From Gerris lacustris (taxonomy: Eukaryota; Arthropoda; Insecta; Hemiptera; Gerridae), in contig OX578277.1 in NCBI GenBank assembly GCA_951217055.1, positions 116,681,904 through 116,745,903 of the forward strand: a DNA stretch of 64,000 nucleotides, in the 5' to 3' direction. A model generated the notes under the pieces. It worked only from the letters and a program-made list of their open reading frames with translations, had not been told where the DNA came from and did no database searches. Positions 45,971 through 56,195 of this stretch are shown in pieces. Made by a program: the position numbers and the translations under genes. Each line of letters begins with the position of its first letter. The first letter of the stretch is position 1.

Positions 45971-46639
45971 CACTGTTATCAGAACAACTTATTGAGTTGA
46001 TTATGTGATTTTGCGTCCCTGTGATATCAAAAATACCTGAACTTAAAATATTAAAGATATGGATGAGTTAATAGTTGATGAAGATAATTACCAGTCGCTT
46101 AAATCAGGCAGGGCCTGATTTAGGCCAAGACAGGCGCCTAGGGGCTCGCACAACAAGGGGGGGGGGGGGGATTGTTGTTTTTTTGTGCATTTTTGTATTT
46201 TTCATTAGAAAGATCATTTCTAATTAGTCAACAAACTCAAGGTTTTTTTGGTGAATATAATTGCGTCTATAATAATTTGATTTATTTAATGTAAATTTAT
46301 TTGACACAAGGGGTGAGTGGTTTTTCAATGAACGAGACAGTTTAGTGAGTAAACAAGTCTATTCGTGTAAAAACCGTCGATATTCTCTTAAAGTGGACTC
46401 TTAAACGAACCGGTTCCTCAAGAATCGGCTCTCAAATGCGAAAAACTCTATAGAATAGATTCTGATTCTATAAACGTGGGATGATAATGGGTTCCTTGAA
46501 AAAGTAATTTTAGAGCAGTGGTCTCCAAAGTACAGCCGTGAGACGTTTTCATCCGGCCCGCCGCCACAATAGAAGTTAACAAATGAACCTAAACAAGGCA
46601 AAGTTACAACAACCATATCAGATTATTTTTTATTTTCGG
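45971..46639. other. Unassigned DNA with a G run
   Basis: A G run lies at about 46157-46170. No feature is recognised. Confidence 0.45.
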
Positions 46640-46830
46640 GTTTCTCGAAAACCAACATTTATATGCCTCCGTGTCTGACATCAGGGAACATTTTTGTCCT
46701 GTGTCTGTCTGTTGGGCTACCATATCTTAAATATACTATTCGTCTGGTATTGTTAAAATTTGGGTGGTAAGTCATAATTTTGTCAATTGTAAGTTTCCAT
46801 ATAAATTTCAAATTATTTGGTTTCTATCCA
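46640..46830 (+). repeat. Family T fragment, decayed
   Basis: GACATCAGGGAACATTTTTG, TGTGTCTGTCTGTTGG and AAATTTGGGTGGTAAGTCAT match the 5' half of family T. Confidence 0.65.
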
Positions 46831-46959
46831 CATGTATATGAAAAAAAAATCTATTACTCATTATGCAACTCAATCAATTGTAAAGCAAGGAAATCCAGCT
46901 TCTGGCATTAATCAATTATGAGGTAGTCCCCTCCCCCGGAAAATATTTGTTGTTAACGT

Positions 46960-47000
46960 TAATCTGACGAAGCAAACAGATTTTTCTGAAACGTCGTTAA
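46960..47000 (+). other. Hammerhead-like core of a Penelope-type remnant
   Basis: CTGACGA (46964-46970) and GAAAC followed by GTC (46988-46995) match the CUGANGA and GAAA core with a GUC cleavage triplet. AGCA...TTCT offers only a weak stem II. Catalytic ability is not claimed. Confidence 0.3.
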
Positions 47001-48504
47001 ATTTAAAACTTTGATCTTTGGTTTTGTCTGATGCTCGATATCCTCAATTTGATATAATTCACTATTATATTAACCTGAGGTTTTAACGTGTCTTAAAACA
47101 TTTTTGCATTATTGTTTGTAACAAAGAAGTGCTAGATGTGACATTGTTTTCACTTGAAATCAAGCGTTATGCAATTCAAATATGCCGAGTTAAACCCCAT
47201 CTCTGACATGGCATTGTCTTTTTAAATGCACAGAGTTTTAATTTTTTATTTTTTGATTGAAAGAATGCAGCATTGTTTGGGTCGAGTTGTGTCGCATGAA
47301 ATCCCAACATTACAATGATTTATTAACAATTGTTTTAACAGTTTAGGTACATAAGTATTGTCGAGCTCATATTCATACTATTTAGTTTCAGTTTTAGATC
47401 ATACTTATTATGAGCTATTACTTCGTGTGGTTTGGGTCGAATGAAACATCAGGAATGCCGCTCCTACCCGAAACTAAATGAAAATTGCAAATACAAGAAA
47501 GTTGAAACTTTACGTGAATTGAAATATATTTTTTTTTTTAAATTCAGATCTACATAAGTTAGACCTACTTTCTCATTTATATATTCTTAGTGAAGAGATA
47601 TTTTAAATATATTCTTATAATAAATAAACTACATTAAGGGATTTACATTACGTATATTATGAGAACGTTCGAGTTATTAGTTTGTAGGAACGATTTTTGT
47701 TTATTTATTTCTTTATGAGGATGTTAGACAACCTGATGCATTTAAATAATAAATTGTATTACTCTGTGTTTAATAATATTTTAATACATCAACATGTTGT
47801 AAATATTTGAATTGCTTTTCAACAGTGGTTTTCCCTCGGATGCAGAAAGGAAGTGTATAGAATACAATGACCACGATGACATAAACGTTAAAGTATATAA
47901 CATATTAACGAGGTTATCGATACAATTAAACATGTTTATAGTACCTACATTGTTAAAGTAAACATATTTACACGATTTCTAATATGGAGTAACATTTTGT
48001 AAAAACATCCACTATCTGATTGCTTGGTTTACATCACATTGTTAATCTTCTAAGTTAAATATATCCTTTTTATATTCTTTAAGACTACCCAAGGAGTTGT
48101 ATGAAGGCCTGTATATATATTTCTCCTCCCTTAGAGGCACATCAGTGTCTCTAAGGGACATTTACACGAAAAAAACGAAGACTAAATGTACTACGAATAC
48201 TCTAAGTACAGCTTATAAGAAATCTAAAGGTGATTGAAATACAGGCAGGTGTTGTTCAACCACGATAAAATAAGTTAATATTCTAATCTTTTAAGAAAGT
48301 AAGCAGGAAAACGTCCTTTAGAAATAACTAAGATACAAATGGACAATAAATAGTATAAGTATAAATTAATGCTAAAATTAAATTAATTATAGTAGTTTGA
48401 AATTGATTAAAATTACCATCATAAAAACGAGCGGCCGCCCTTAGGTTTAAGTATATCCACTTTTTGGGGGACACCCACCCACTACTTATAAATAATATAA
48501 AATA
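47001..48504. other. Unassigned AT-rich DNA
   Basis: A short inverted repeat CCCTTAGAGGCAC/GTGTCTCTAAGGG lies near 48128-48158. No gene is recognised. Confidence 0.45.
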
Positions 48505-49118
48505 TATTTGATCTCCAGTAGGGAGAAAAAGTTATGATTTTTAATTAGTTTAAAGGGACTAAAACAGGTCTTTTCATCCCTGAACTCAAAAAGTAGGGAG
48601 AAAAAGTAAAAGTAGGGCGAAAAAGTAAAGTAGGGCAAAAAAGTAAAGATTGCAACTTAATTATTTTATAAATAGTAGAAAATGTATGGCTAATGTAATG
48701 AAGTTGTTGAAATCAGGTTGGCGGCACTGCGCTTTTTTGACCATGTTTATCTTTGTTTACAACATTATAACCTGCATCTAAATAACCTTCTATTTGAGTT
48801 TAATTCCAATTCTTATTTGTTTTTAATATTGAATCTCTTATAACTGCTATTAAAAGTGCTAATAATTATTGTAATTTATTAAAATAGTAAATAAAAACTG
48901 TGCTATGGACGAAAATGTGTATTTTCTTCCTACTGGAGATAAAATATTGTATGTACCTCGTGAGTAAAGTGCCATTATTCCCCTCGCGATAATTATCTCC
49001 CTCGGCTGCGCCTCGGGATTTAGGGACCATGGTTCCTTCGGCTTCGCCTCAAGAACCAACTTATTTCGCTCAGGGAATAATGGCTTACTTTACTCCCTAG
49101 GTGCATAAATAACTATTA
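48505..49118 (-). repeat. Family G hairpin element, copy G2
   Basis: Inverted copy of 25511-26126, closely similar along its length, with the same stem sequence (CCATTATTCCC/GGGAATAATGG) and both cap motifs. The 66-codon frame over the hairpin is open in both copies, differs at few residues and lacks an ATG at its start. It is therefore probably a by-product of DNA similarity. Confidence 0.85.
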
Positions 49119-49260
49119 CCTCCAGGAGGGAGAAAAAGTTAACTTTCCTCCCTAATTTACAGGGAGGGAAGTTACTCATTGCACCCGGTCGGGTTAAACA
49201 GGGAGTAATGAAAAATAAGGGAATCATGAACTCTCATGATTCCCTCCAGTGTTGCCCTAG
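49119..49260. repeat. Cluster of short hairpins next to G2
   Basis: AACTTTCCTCCCT pairs with AGGGAGGGAAGTT (one mismatch). CATTGCACCCGG...AGGGAGTAATG follows. AGGGAATCATGA pairs exactly with TCATGATTCCCT at about 49219-49246. Their words echo the family G arms. Confidence 0.65.
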
Positions 49261-49680
49261 ATAAAGCACAAGTAAATAAGCTTGGTGCTAATACACATTT
49301 CATTTACTAACTTTTGTTTAATGTCTAAATCTATAATGTCACCTTCACACATGTAATTTAACCTCCACAAGGTTGCCATATTGATTTATCAGTAAAACAA
49401 ACACACAAGTTAAAAGTGAAATCTTAATTTCTAAATGTAGATAAACTAATCCATATGTTTGTCAATACCATTCACTACACGACTCAGCTTCCAGCTGATT
49501 ACCCCATTTAATTTTAGCATTGAAATTCAAATAATTACCATCTATAATTTAATTTTAACGTGATTTAGTGAATTGTTAATATTATAATATCTAACATTTT
49601 TTTTTTGTTTTAAATAAATATAAATAAATGGTTTTTTTTAATAAAATAATTTAAAATTAAAATCTTTCCATTTTTTTCTC
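49261..49680. other. Unassigned AT-rich DNA
   Basis: Nothing recognisable is seen. Confidence 0.45.
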
Positions 49681-49835
49681 CCTTCTGTAGGTGAAATCTT
49701 GTACGTACCTCGGGAGTAAAAATCACTTGCACCCTCGCGATAATTATCTCCCTCGGCTTCGCCTCAAGAACCAACTTCACCGCTCAGGGTGCAATCACTT
49801 ACTTTACTCCCTTGGTGCGTAAATAACTATTGATT
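49681..49835 (-). repeat. Family G hairpin, copy G3 with a different stem
   Basis: It has the same outer flanks (GTACCTCGGGAGTAAA and TTTACTCCCTTGGTGCG) and the same CCTCGCGATAATTATCTCCC as G1/G2. Where G1/G2 have ATTATTCCC/GGGAATAAT, G3 has ATTGCACCCT/AGGGTGCAA. Only one cap (TCGGCTTCGCCTC) remains, as if the two caps had recombined. Confidence 0.8.
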
Positions 49836-50098
49836 TATGTAACTGTTATATTAATATTGTAATAATTTAATTATTGAGAGGAATAAATTGTTAATTTAGT
49901 TATTTAATTATAATTCTATATTGTGAAATTCATCTTAATTAAGTAATCTTAATAACTCCTTAACAGTGTAAAATATTTCTTACCTCTCCGTCATTTGAAC
50001 CGCAACCGGATTGATCATCAGTAAATGACCTTAATTTAAATGGCAGACCAATCACTCGGCTAATTGTCTGTATTAATGTGTTGTATAAGGCAATGCTT
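49836..50098. other. Unassigned AT-rich DNA
   Basis: Nothing recognisable is seen. Confidence 0.4.
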
Positions 50099-50156
50099 AC
50101 ATTCCGTACTCACATTCCGTACTCACATTCCGTACTCACATTCCGTACTCACATTC
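50099..50156 (+). repeat. 13-bp tandem repeat CATTCCGTACTCA
   Basis: Four full units and a partial one. Confidence 0.95.
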
Positions 50157-50440
50157 AAAAGCGCTTCGAATGTACGCTTAGTTCGAATGTATGTAGTCTT
50201 ATGTATGTAGTCGTATATTCATAGTTATTGTCTCATTAGTCTAGCTTTTGTACTCGTATATAAGCAGCTTTAACTAAATGGTTAATTGTGAAATTTAGGT
50301 GGAATTTGTTGTGTAAGATGTCACGTTTGGAAATGATTGAGGACCTCATTGTTGGAACTAAACGTGCTACAGTGCCGAGCTACAGGACCTCCTGGTATCC
50401 TGCAGGACCTCCTGGTGTCCTCCAGGACCTCTTAGTTTCC
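50157..50440. repeat. Unassigned; CAGGACCTCCTGGT repeat at the end
   Basis: 50385-50430 holds about three imperfect units of 21-24 bp with CAGGACCTCCTGGTRTCCTG. The rest is unassigned. Confidence 0.7.
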
Positions 50441-51900
50441 TCCTGGGTAGAATTGTGAAAGGTGAAAGGGATTGGGTGATGTTGCACCAAAGTGCTGAAC
50501 GATCCTTACTGTATCCCCTGGCAGATGAGTTCGGCAACCTTTCACACATGACCTCCCGCTTCAGACCTTCTTCAGTGGGCCCACTTTCTCACCAATCTTC
50601 GCCTCAAGTGCTTAAAACCTTCAATTTTCAGTTTGGCGTGACAACTTATCTAATAATATTTCTCAGTTGTTTGTTGATTGGCTACCAATTTAACCAATCA
50701 TCCTTTACCTACTTTTAAAACAATTCTTTCATGACTTTTACAATTTTAAAGATATTATATTCTAAAAAAAAATGTAGGGAGTAACAATCTAAAGAAGTAT
50801 CAATTTTATTTGATTAATATTAATAATAATGCGTTATATTATAATTATTATTATAATATGTATAAGTCACGTGTTTTAATATAAACGTAATAAATATTGT
50901 AAATTCTAAACAAAAGATGATGACAAACAAAATAACGTTAAATTATTTACAAGGGTTGACAAGGCTAGCTGTTATCGTTATCAGTTATCACTAACAAAAA
51001 AAAATGCTAACTATGAAAGGACTCTTCCCCGGTGTAGTTCGGTAGTCAGCCTCAAGTTGCGCTGGAATCTCTTTATAAACTCACTATGATATGCCAACAA
51101 CAATATGATAAATTCTTCAAGCATATTAAATGTCAGTTTTGGATACATATAAAAATGTTACAGCATGGGTTTTTGGGCGTATAGGACCAAGTTGTCGATA
51201 TTGTTTATTTGTTTTTGTATATCCCTTGTACTCGTAAAACAATAAATGAATAAGAAATGTACAGAGGTGAACAGGAAATAAATAAAATTTAAAAGTTGAT
51301 GCTTTTTCCAGTGTAAAAGTAAAATCAAAAGTCAAACGCAACAAACTGCTTAATATTCTGAACTGTCCTAACAAGTGATTCCCAGATCTTGTTTTTCACG
51401 ATTAATTAGATGTTGATATGTTTTGAATTGTGCTTAATGATTTTGTTACACAGCGTTGTTTTACTTGAGGTACTTAAAGTTAATGAGTAGAGACAAATTA
51501 ACTATTAAAGTCAGGTAATTGTCAGACTGTTATGTAGTGGAAGGAAGTAACAAATTAGTCAAGTCCAGACTTAAATAAGCCAAGTGACATGTTCTTATTG
51601 CAGACTAAGTTAATTAGTAAAACAGTTCACGCAGGTCCACGCTTCCTACAAATGAAGCTTTTTTAACCTAAACTCAAGTTTACCTGGAGTATCTTGTACA
51701 CTTTAGACAAACAACACCTTATTGTGTAACTTTGAAAAACAATTCTGGCTTCAACTATTGGAAAAACTTTCTCGACTTAAGTTTCTCAAATATATTATTA
51801 TGAAGGTTGCAAAAAGATTGTTGTTTTGCTTCTCTAATTTAAAAATAATATTTGAATAAGCAATCGTTCAAACTATGGATTAGTAAGGTACGGTTTAATA
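50441..51900. other. Unassigned DNA
   Basis: An open frame at 50455-50718 lacks recognisable domains. The word AGGGAGTAACAATCTAAAGA (about 50775) echoes 45610. No gene is called. Confidence 0.4.
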
Positions 51901-52486
51901 AAATAGTACATTAAGCGTCAAGTGCGGAAAGTAGCATTTTGCATGCGAGTGTGGAGTTTGCACCCGAGCGACAGCGAGGGTAGTAAAACACACGAGCAAT
52001 GCAAAATGCCGTTTTCGCACGAGTTGCGTACCGTACTTTATCTAAGATTGTTAGATTTTAATAATAAATACAGAAAAAAATAATAAACTTGCTGTATGTA
52101 AGTTCGTATTTCTCTTTTGATAAAGATGACATTATAATTCATTAGTTGTATTTTGTGCGGAATTAATTATTTCGGGAGCCGTATTATTCTCCTCATATTC
52201 GTCATAATCACTTAAATCACGCATTGATTTTCACAAAAAAAACTCGATATAAACCGTTACTTTTATTAAACAAACATCAAATTAGTTTTTTTAAATGTAA
52301 ACAAACTCGCTAATCGTGCGTAAAGTTGAAGAATTCCTCTTCTTTACCGCCCTAGGGTGGTAAAGAAGAGGAATTGTTCAGAACTATGAGACGGGCATGC
52401 GCAATGAATACAAGTATGTAAAGAATCACTTTCTACGCATCTAAACAGAGATACAATGTTTATATTTCGTATCAATTGTAGATAAA
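51901..52486 (+). repeat. Family C repeat, copy E, full length
   Basis: The best complete copy. It has the left hairpin with cap ACCCGAGCGACAGCGAGGGT at 51962-51981, the central ACTCGATATAAACCGTTACT, the second hairpin at about 52328-52382 (loop GCCCTAGGGT) and the right end ATCAATTGTAGATAAA. The outer words ACTTTATCTAAGATTG and ATCAATTGTAGATAAA suggest short inverted repeats. Confidence 0.88.
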
Positions 52487-52915
52487 CACTATTTTCGAAG
52501 TTTGTATTTAATCTAACAAGATTATGTACTCAAGACTACACTATAGGGTTTCAATGTTAACATAGTCAAGTTTAAAATAGCTATGTATTGACCAATCCAT
52601 AATCAATAATTTGGTATTCAGGTGAAATCCAGTCATCACTGTAGGTGTTGACGTACGTTATTTCGTTTCCACTACTGGAAGCATATTCAGGGGTGCCTCG
52701 TCATGTTAACTCGAAGTAAGCAAAAGTAAGCAGTCGCTCGTGTCAGACGCGCGTGCTAGGAAAACCCGAATTTATTTGTGGATTAAACCATGGATTTGTA
52801 CTAGAGCAGTATCTGGCATCAGACAAGAGAAGGATGTGAGTTATGTAGGTCTATAGTTAGACACGCAGCGGACCTCCTGCGTGACATCACGTATCATGGT
52901 AAGCAGAGAAACATC
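52487..52915. other. Unassigned DNA
   Basis: No recognised element. Confidence 0.45.
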
Positions 52916-54066
52916 GGTCCGAGACAACTCAGACACACTTTCTCATAACATACGAGTTTATAATAACTTAGCCCAGTGTTTTCCGTTAATTAGTTTTCGT
53001 AGCTACATTTAATTATTATTGAACATTTTTCCATCAAAATTTATTATTTAGGCGCTGTGCACTCTGAAGAAACAAGTTTTATGACACAAGTTTCATAAAA
53101 TGTGAAACTTTATCATGAAAACACTTGATTTAAAACATACAGAAAGGAGCACACTGAGTTTCTTGAAACTGTATTTTCATTTGGATTTTCATGAAACTGT
53201 ATTTCATTTTTTGGAACTGTATTTTCATGAAACATGTTTCACGCAACTAAAAAGTCAGGTTTTGACGAAACCAAGTTGCACTGGTGTCATGTTTATTGTT
53301 TTGTTTATCATTTCAGTTTTTGATTGTTGCGTTTTGTTTGGTGTTCAGTTGTTTATTCAAAATGAGTGAATTAAGAAGCATTTAATTAATTGAATGTGAT
53401 ACATTGAATTACATCTTCGTTAGAGGATATGATGAAACTCTCAGAAAAACGCGTTCCTCTTTGTGCACTGAAACGTGAAACTGATTTTAAAAAAATTGTG
53501 AAATTGGTATCAATGAAAATATAATTTCAAGAAACGCAGTGTGCTCCTTTCTGTATGTTTTAAATCAATTGTATTCATGCTACTGAAGTTTCACGTTTCG
53601 TGAAACTAGTTTCATGAAACTTGTTGCTTCAGCGCCTTATAGAGTCGAACCCGGCCCCTCTCCGTTCGCGTTTAATGCTATTTTCTCAAGAACTAGATTT
53701 TTCGTATTCAAATGGACTACTTTTAGAATTTTTTTAAATGAAAATCGTCGAAACGGTTTTCGAGAAATATTTTTTTTCACGTTTTTTTAGAGTGTTTGAG
53801 GGGTAGCGCCACAAAATTTGGAGCTAAAATTTATTTCTCGAAATCACCTCGGGGTATGATGTTTCTAAAAATATATGCCATATATATTACGTCAAAATCG
53901 GCCAGGTAGTTTAGGCTCCAGGCGTCTGCCCAGACAGACATTTTTTAAAAACCACTTTTTTGGATTCATGGGGCCACAAAAAGTGTAAATCCATAAAAAT
54001 CTCAAAATGGGATTGTCGCGGCATCACAATACTTACCTACGCCTCTTTGTTTGAGAAAGTAACAAG
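52916..54066 (+). repeat. Family F repeat split by a fold-back insertion
   Basis: Left part 52916-53049 (CCGAGACAACTCAGACACAC to CATCAAAATTTATTAT). Right part 53644-54066 (GTCGAACCCGGCCCCTCTCC to GAGAAAGTAACAAGG). About 26 bases around the B-box side are missing at the junction. Confidence 0.8.
53050..53643. mobile_element. Fold-back element with 44-bp inner inverted repeat
   Basis: The outer ends are AGGCGCTG and its complement CAGCGCCT, followed by variants of AACAAGTTT and GAAACTTGTT. An inner inverted repeat at 53125-53168 and 53525-53568 is 44 bp with one mismatch. It begins TTGATTTAAAACATACAGAA and contains AGGAGCACACTG. The interior is full of GTTTCATGAAAC-like palindromic words. No gene is seen. 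It may be two nested elements. Confidence 0.7.
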
Positions 54067-54427
<361 letters not shown>

Positions 54428-54956
54428 GTTATACATTTGGTTGAACTTTTCACATGTAAGTATATTTCACAATGTTAGTATGTAACGGTGCTACTGTTTA
54501 CGTGTTCATATATTTCTTTTAATTTATTAACATTCTCTTTGTTAAATCATACCGTGTACTATAAGAGTACTACAAGTGTACTTCTACAAATGTACTATGA
54601 GTCAGTAAGGGAAATATAGTTGAGATATGAAGTAGGTTTAATACAACACTGTATTAAGGTTGTAACATTTTGAACTTTACGTATATCCAATATTATATGA
54701 AATATACAATATACATATTATAAAGGAAATAATAATATTAATATTCTTCTGCGCTAAATAATATTATGTAAGTAGGTTACTATGAGACAAAAAATGACGT
54801 TCATTTATACTCATATATAACATTTTGTTGGTAACATTATCTTGTTAAAAATGCTATGATTTCTTTTCATTAATTAATTAGAAATCTTAAATGAATGGCT
54901 TGAAAACTTGCACAATTAGAAATACGAGTAAGTTCAAATACGTCTATTGTCCATTG
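54428..54956. other. Unassigned AT-rich DNA
   Basis: Flank of the retrotransposon. No feature is recognised. Confidence 0.5.
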
Positions 54957-54960
54957 CATT

Positions 54961-55131
54961 TGAGGTGCACTTGCACATCCATAGTTATTTATTATTTTTC
55001 TAATTTTTGTTGATTATTTTCTGTCAATATAATTCAGTCTCTTGTTGACATTCATACAAAATCAATGTGTCGATCTTTGTGTAATATGTTAAGTGTTACT
55101 TATTAGCATTAGTTGCGCGTTGCACCCCGCA
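54961..55131 (+). repeat. 5' LTR
   Basis: 171 bp, TGAGGTGCACTTGCACATCC to TTGCACCCCGCA. It differs from the 3' LTR at two positions, about 98.8 percent identity, which indicates recent insertion. No canonical TATA box is obvious. Confidence 0.96.
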
Positions 55132-55134
55132 AAC

Positions 55135-55145
55135 TGGTGACCCCG
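55135..55145 (+). promoter_or_regulatory. Primer-binding site, tRNA-Trp type
   Basis: TGGTGACCCCG lies three bases after the LTR. It is complementary to an acceptor end CGGGGTCACCA, consistent with tRNA-Trp as reported for CsRn1-clade elements. The tRNA identity is from general knowledge. Confidence 0.8.
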
Positions 55146-55210
55146 TTGAACCGTTGAACCGTTGAACGTTGAACGTTGAACCGTTGAACCGTTGAACGTT
55201 GAACATTGAA
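55143..55210 (+). repeat. Tandem CCGTTGAA repeat in the leader
   Basis: About eight imperfect copies of CCGTTGAA or CGTTGAA directly after the primer-binding site and before gag. They could arise from replication slippage at minus-strand start, or could form part of the packaging leader. A function is not shown. Confidence 0.9.
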
Positions 55211-55343
55211 GAATAATTGTTACTCAGGAACTACGTAAGGTCAGTTTTAAATTTTATCTGCAATTATAATAACATCAAATATTTTTTTTTTAAACATTTG
55301 ACAGTTTGACATAAAAAGTTTTATTTCAATAAAAAATTAAAAA

Positions 55344-56195
55344 ATGAATGATTCACTCATTAATTTAGAAGACGAGGAAGCTGGGACATCCCAAGTAGCT
55401 ACTGTTGCTGTAAAGCTACCTCAATTTTGGAAAAATCGGCCTGAATTATGGTTCATTCATTCCGAAGCAAATTTCGAACTGTCAAAAGTGACGGCAGATA
55501 CAACGAAGTTTTATCATATAATAAAAACATTAGAGGGGGACATGTTAGAATATGTTTCCGATGTAGTTTCGCAACCACCCGCTACTGGAAAGTATGAGGC
55601 GCTTAAAAAATCTTTACTAGCCGCATTTTCAGAAAGTAGTGAGAAGAAAATCAGACGTTTATTAAACGAAATGGATTTAGGTGATCGCAAGCCATCCCAT
55701 CTGTTGCGACAAATGAAAGATCTGGCTGAAGGAAAAATTTCAGATGGAGTTTTGAAATCATTATGGATAAAACATCTACCCTCTAATGTGCAATCAATTT
55801 TATCAGTTAGCAATGAAAATGTCACGACTTTGGCAACCATGGCTGATAAAATATTTGACTTGAGTGACACAAACGCAACTGACAAGACAGTCAACGCTGT
55901 AACTAAACATAGTAATGCTTCAACATCCACCGAACATAAGGAACCAACGACATCAGCTACGAATCTAGGAGAAATTATGAAAACAATGCTTAATGAGATG
56001 ACAACTCTGAAATCGGAGGTTGCATACTTAAAAGGAAGTTATCATCAACCTTACTGTAGAAGGTCAAGATCCCGAGGTCGTTCAAATTCAAGAGCTAGAG
56101 AGCGAAAGATTGGCAACTGCTACTTCCACGACAAATTTGGAAAGGATGCACGTAAGTGTAAAAAACCTTGTGCATTTAAGCAGCAGGAAAACTAG
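55344..56195 (+). CDS. gag: Gag protein of the Ty3/gypsy retrotransposon
   Basis: 283 residues. It is expected to assemble the virus-like particle and bind element RNA. The N-terminal two thirds (about residues 24-180, from [20 protein letters not shown]) look like the capsid region of Ty3-type Gag. Residues about 205-230 are a probable amphipathic helix ([19 protein letters not shown]). An Arg/Ser-rich basic stretch follows at about 237-256. The zinc motif is C259-x2-H262-x9-C272-x3-C276. This C-H-C-C order differs from the classical C-C-H-C knuckle and is reported for the CsRn1 clade. The start is the first ATG in frame after the leader, with AAAA before it. The frame ends seven codons after the last Cys, 51 bases before the first pol ATG. 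It is intact and has no signal peptide. Confidence 0.93.
   Translation: MNDSLINLEDEEAGTSQVATVAVKLPQFWKNRPELWFIHSEANFELSKVTADTTKFYHIIKTLEGDMLEYVSDVVSQPPATGKYEALKKSLLAAFSESSEKKIRRLLNEMDLGDRKPSHLLRQMKDLAEGKISDGVLKSLWIKHLPSNVQSILSVSNENVTTLATMADKIFDLSDTNATDKTVNAVTKHSNASTSTEHKEPTTSATNLGEIMKTMLNEMTTLKSEVAYLKGSYHQPYCRRSRSRGRSNSRARERKIGNCYFHDKFGKDARKCKKPCAFKQQEN
56180..56195 (+). promoter_or_regulatory. Gag/pol -1 frameshift window
   Basis: The pol frame is -1 relative to gag. It opens only after a TAA at 56177-56179, and gag stops at TAG 56193-56195. Any -1 shift must therefore occur within these 16 bases. They contain GGAAAAC at 56186-56192, next to the gag stop. This is not a perfect X-XXY-YYZ site, because the P-site codon pairs poorly after slipping. 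Re-initiation at the ATG at 56246 is the alternative. Confidence 0.6.

Noticed and set aside
42797..48440. GCGGCCGC sites at about 42801 and 48432 as cloning or adapter remnants
   Set aside because: Neither is joined to recognisable vector sequence. Two chance sites in GC-rich patches are possible.
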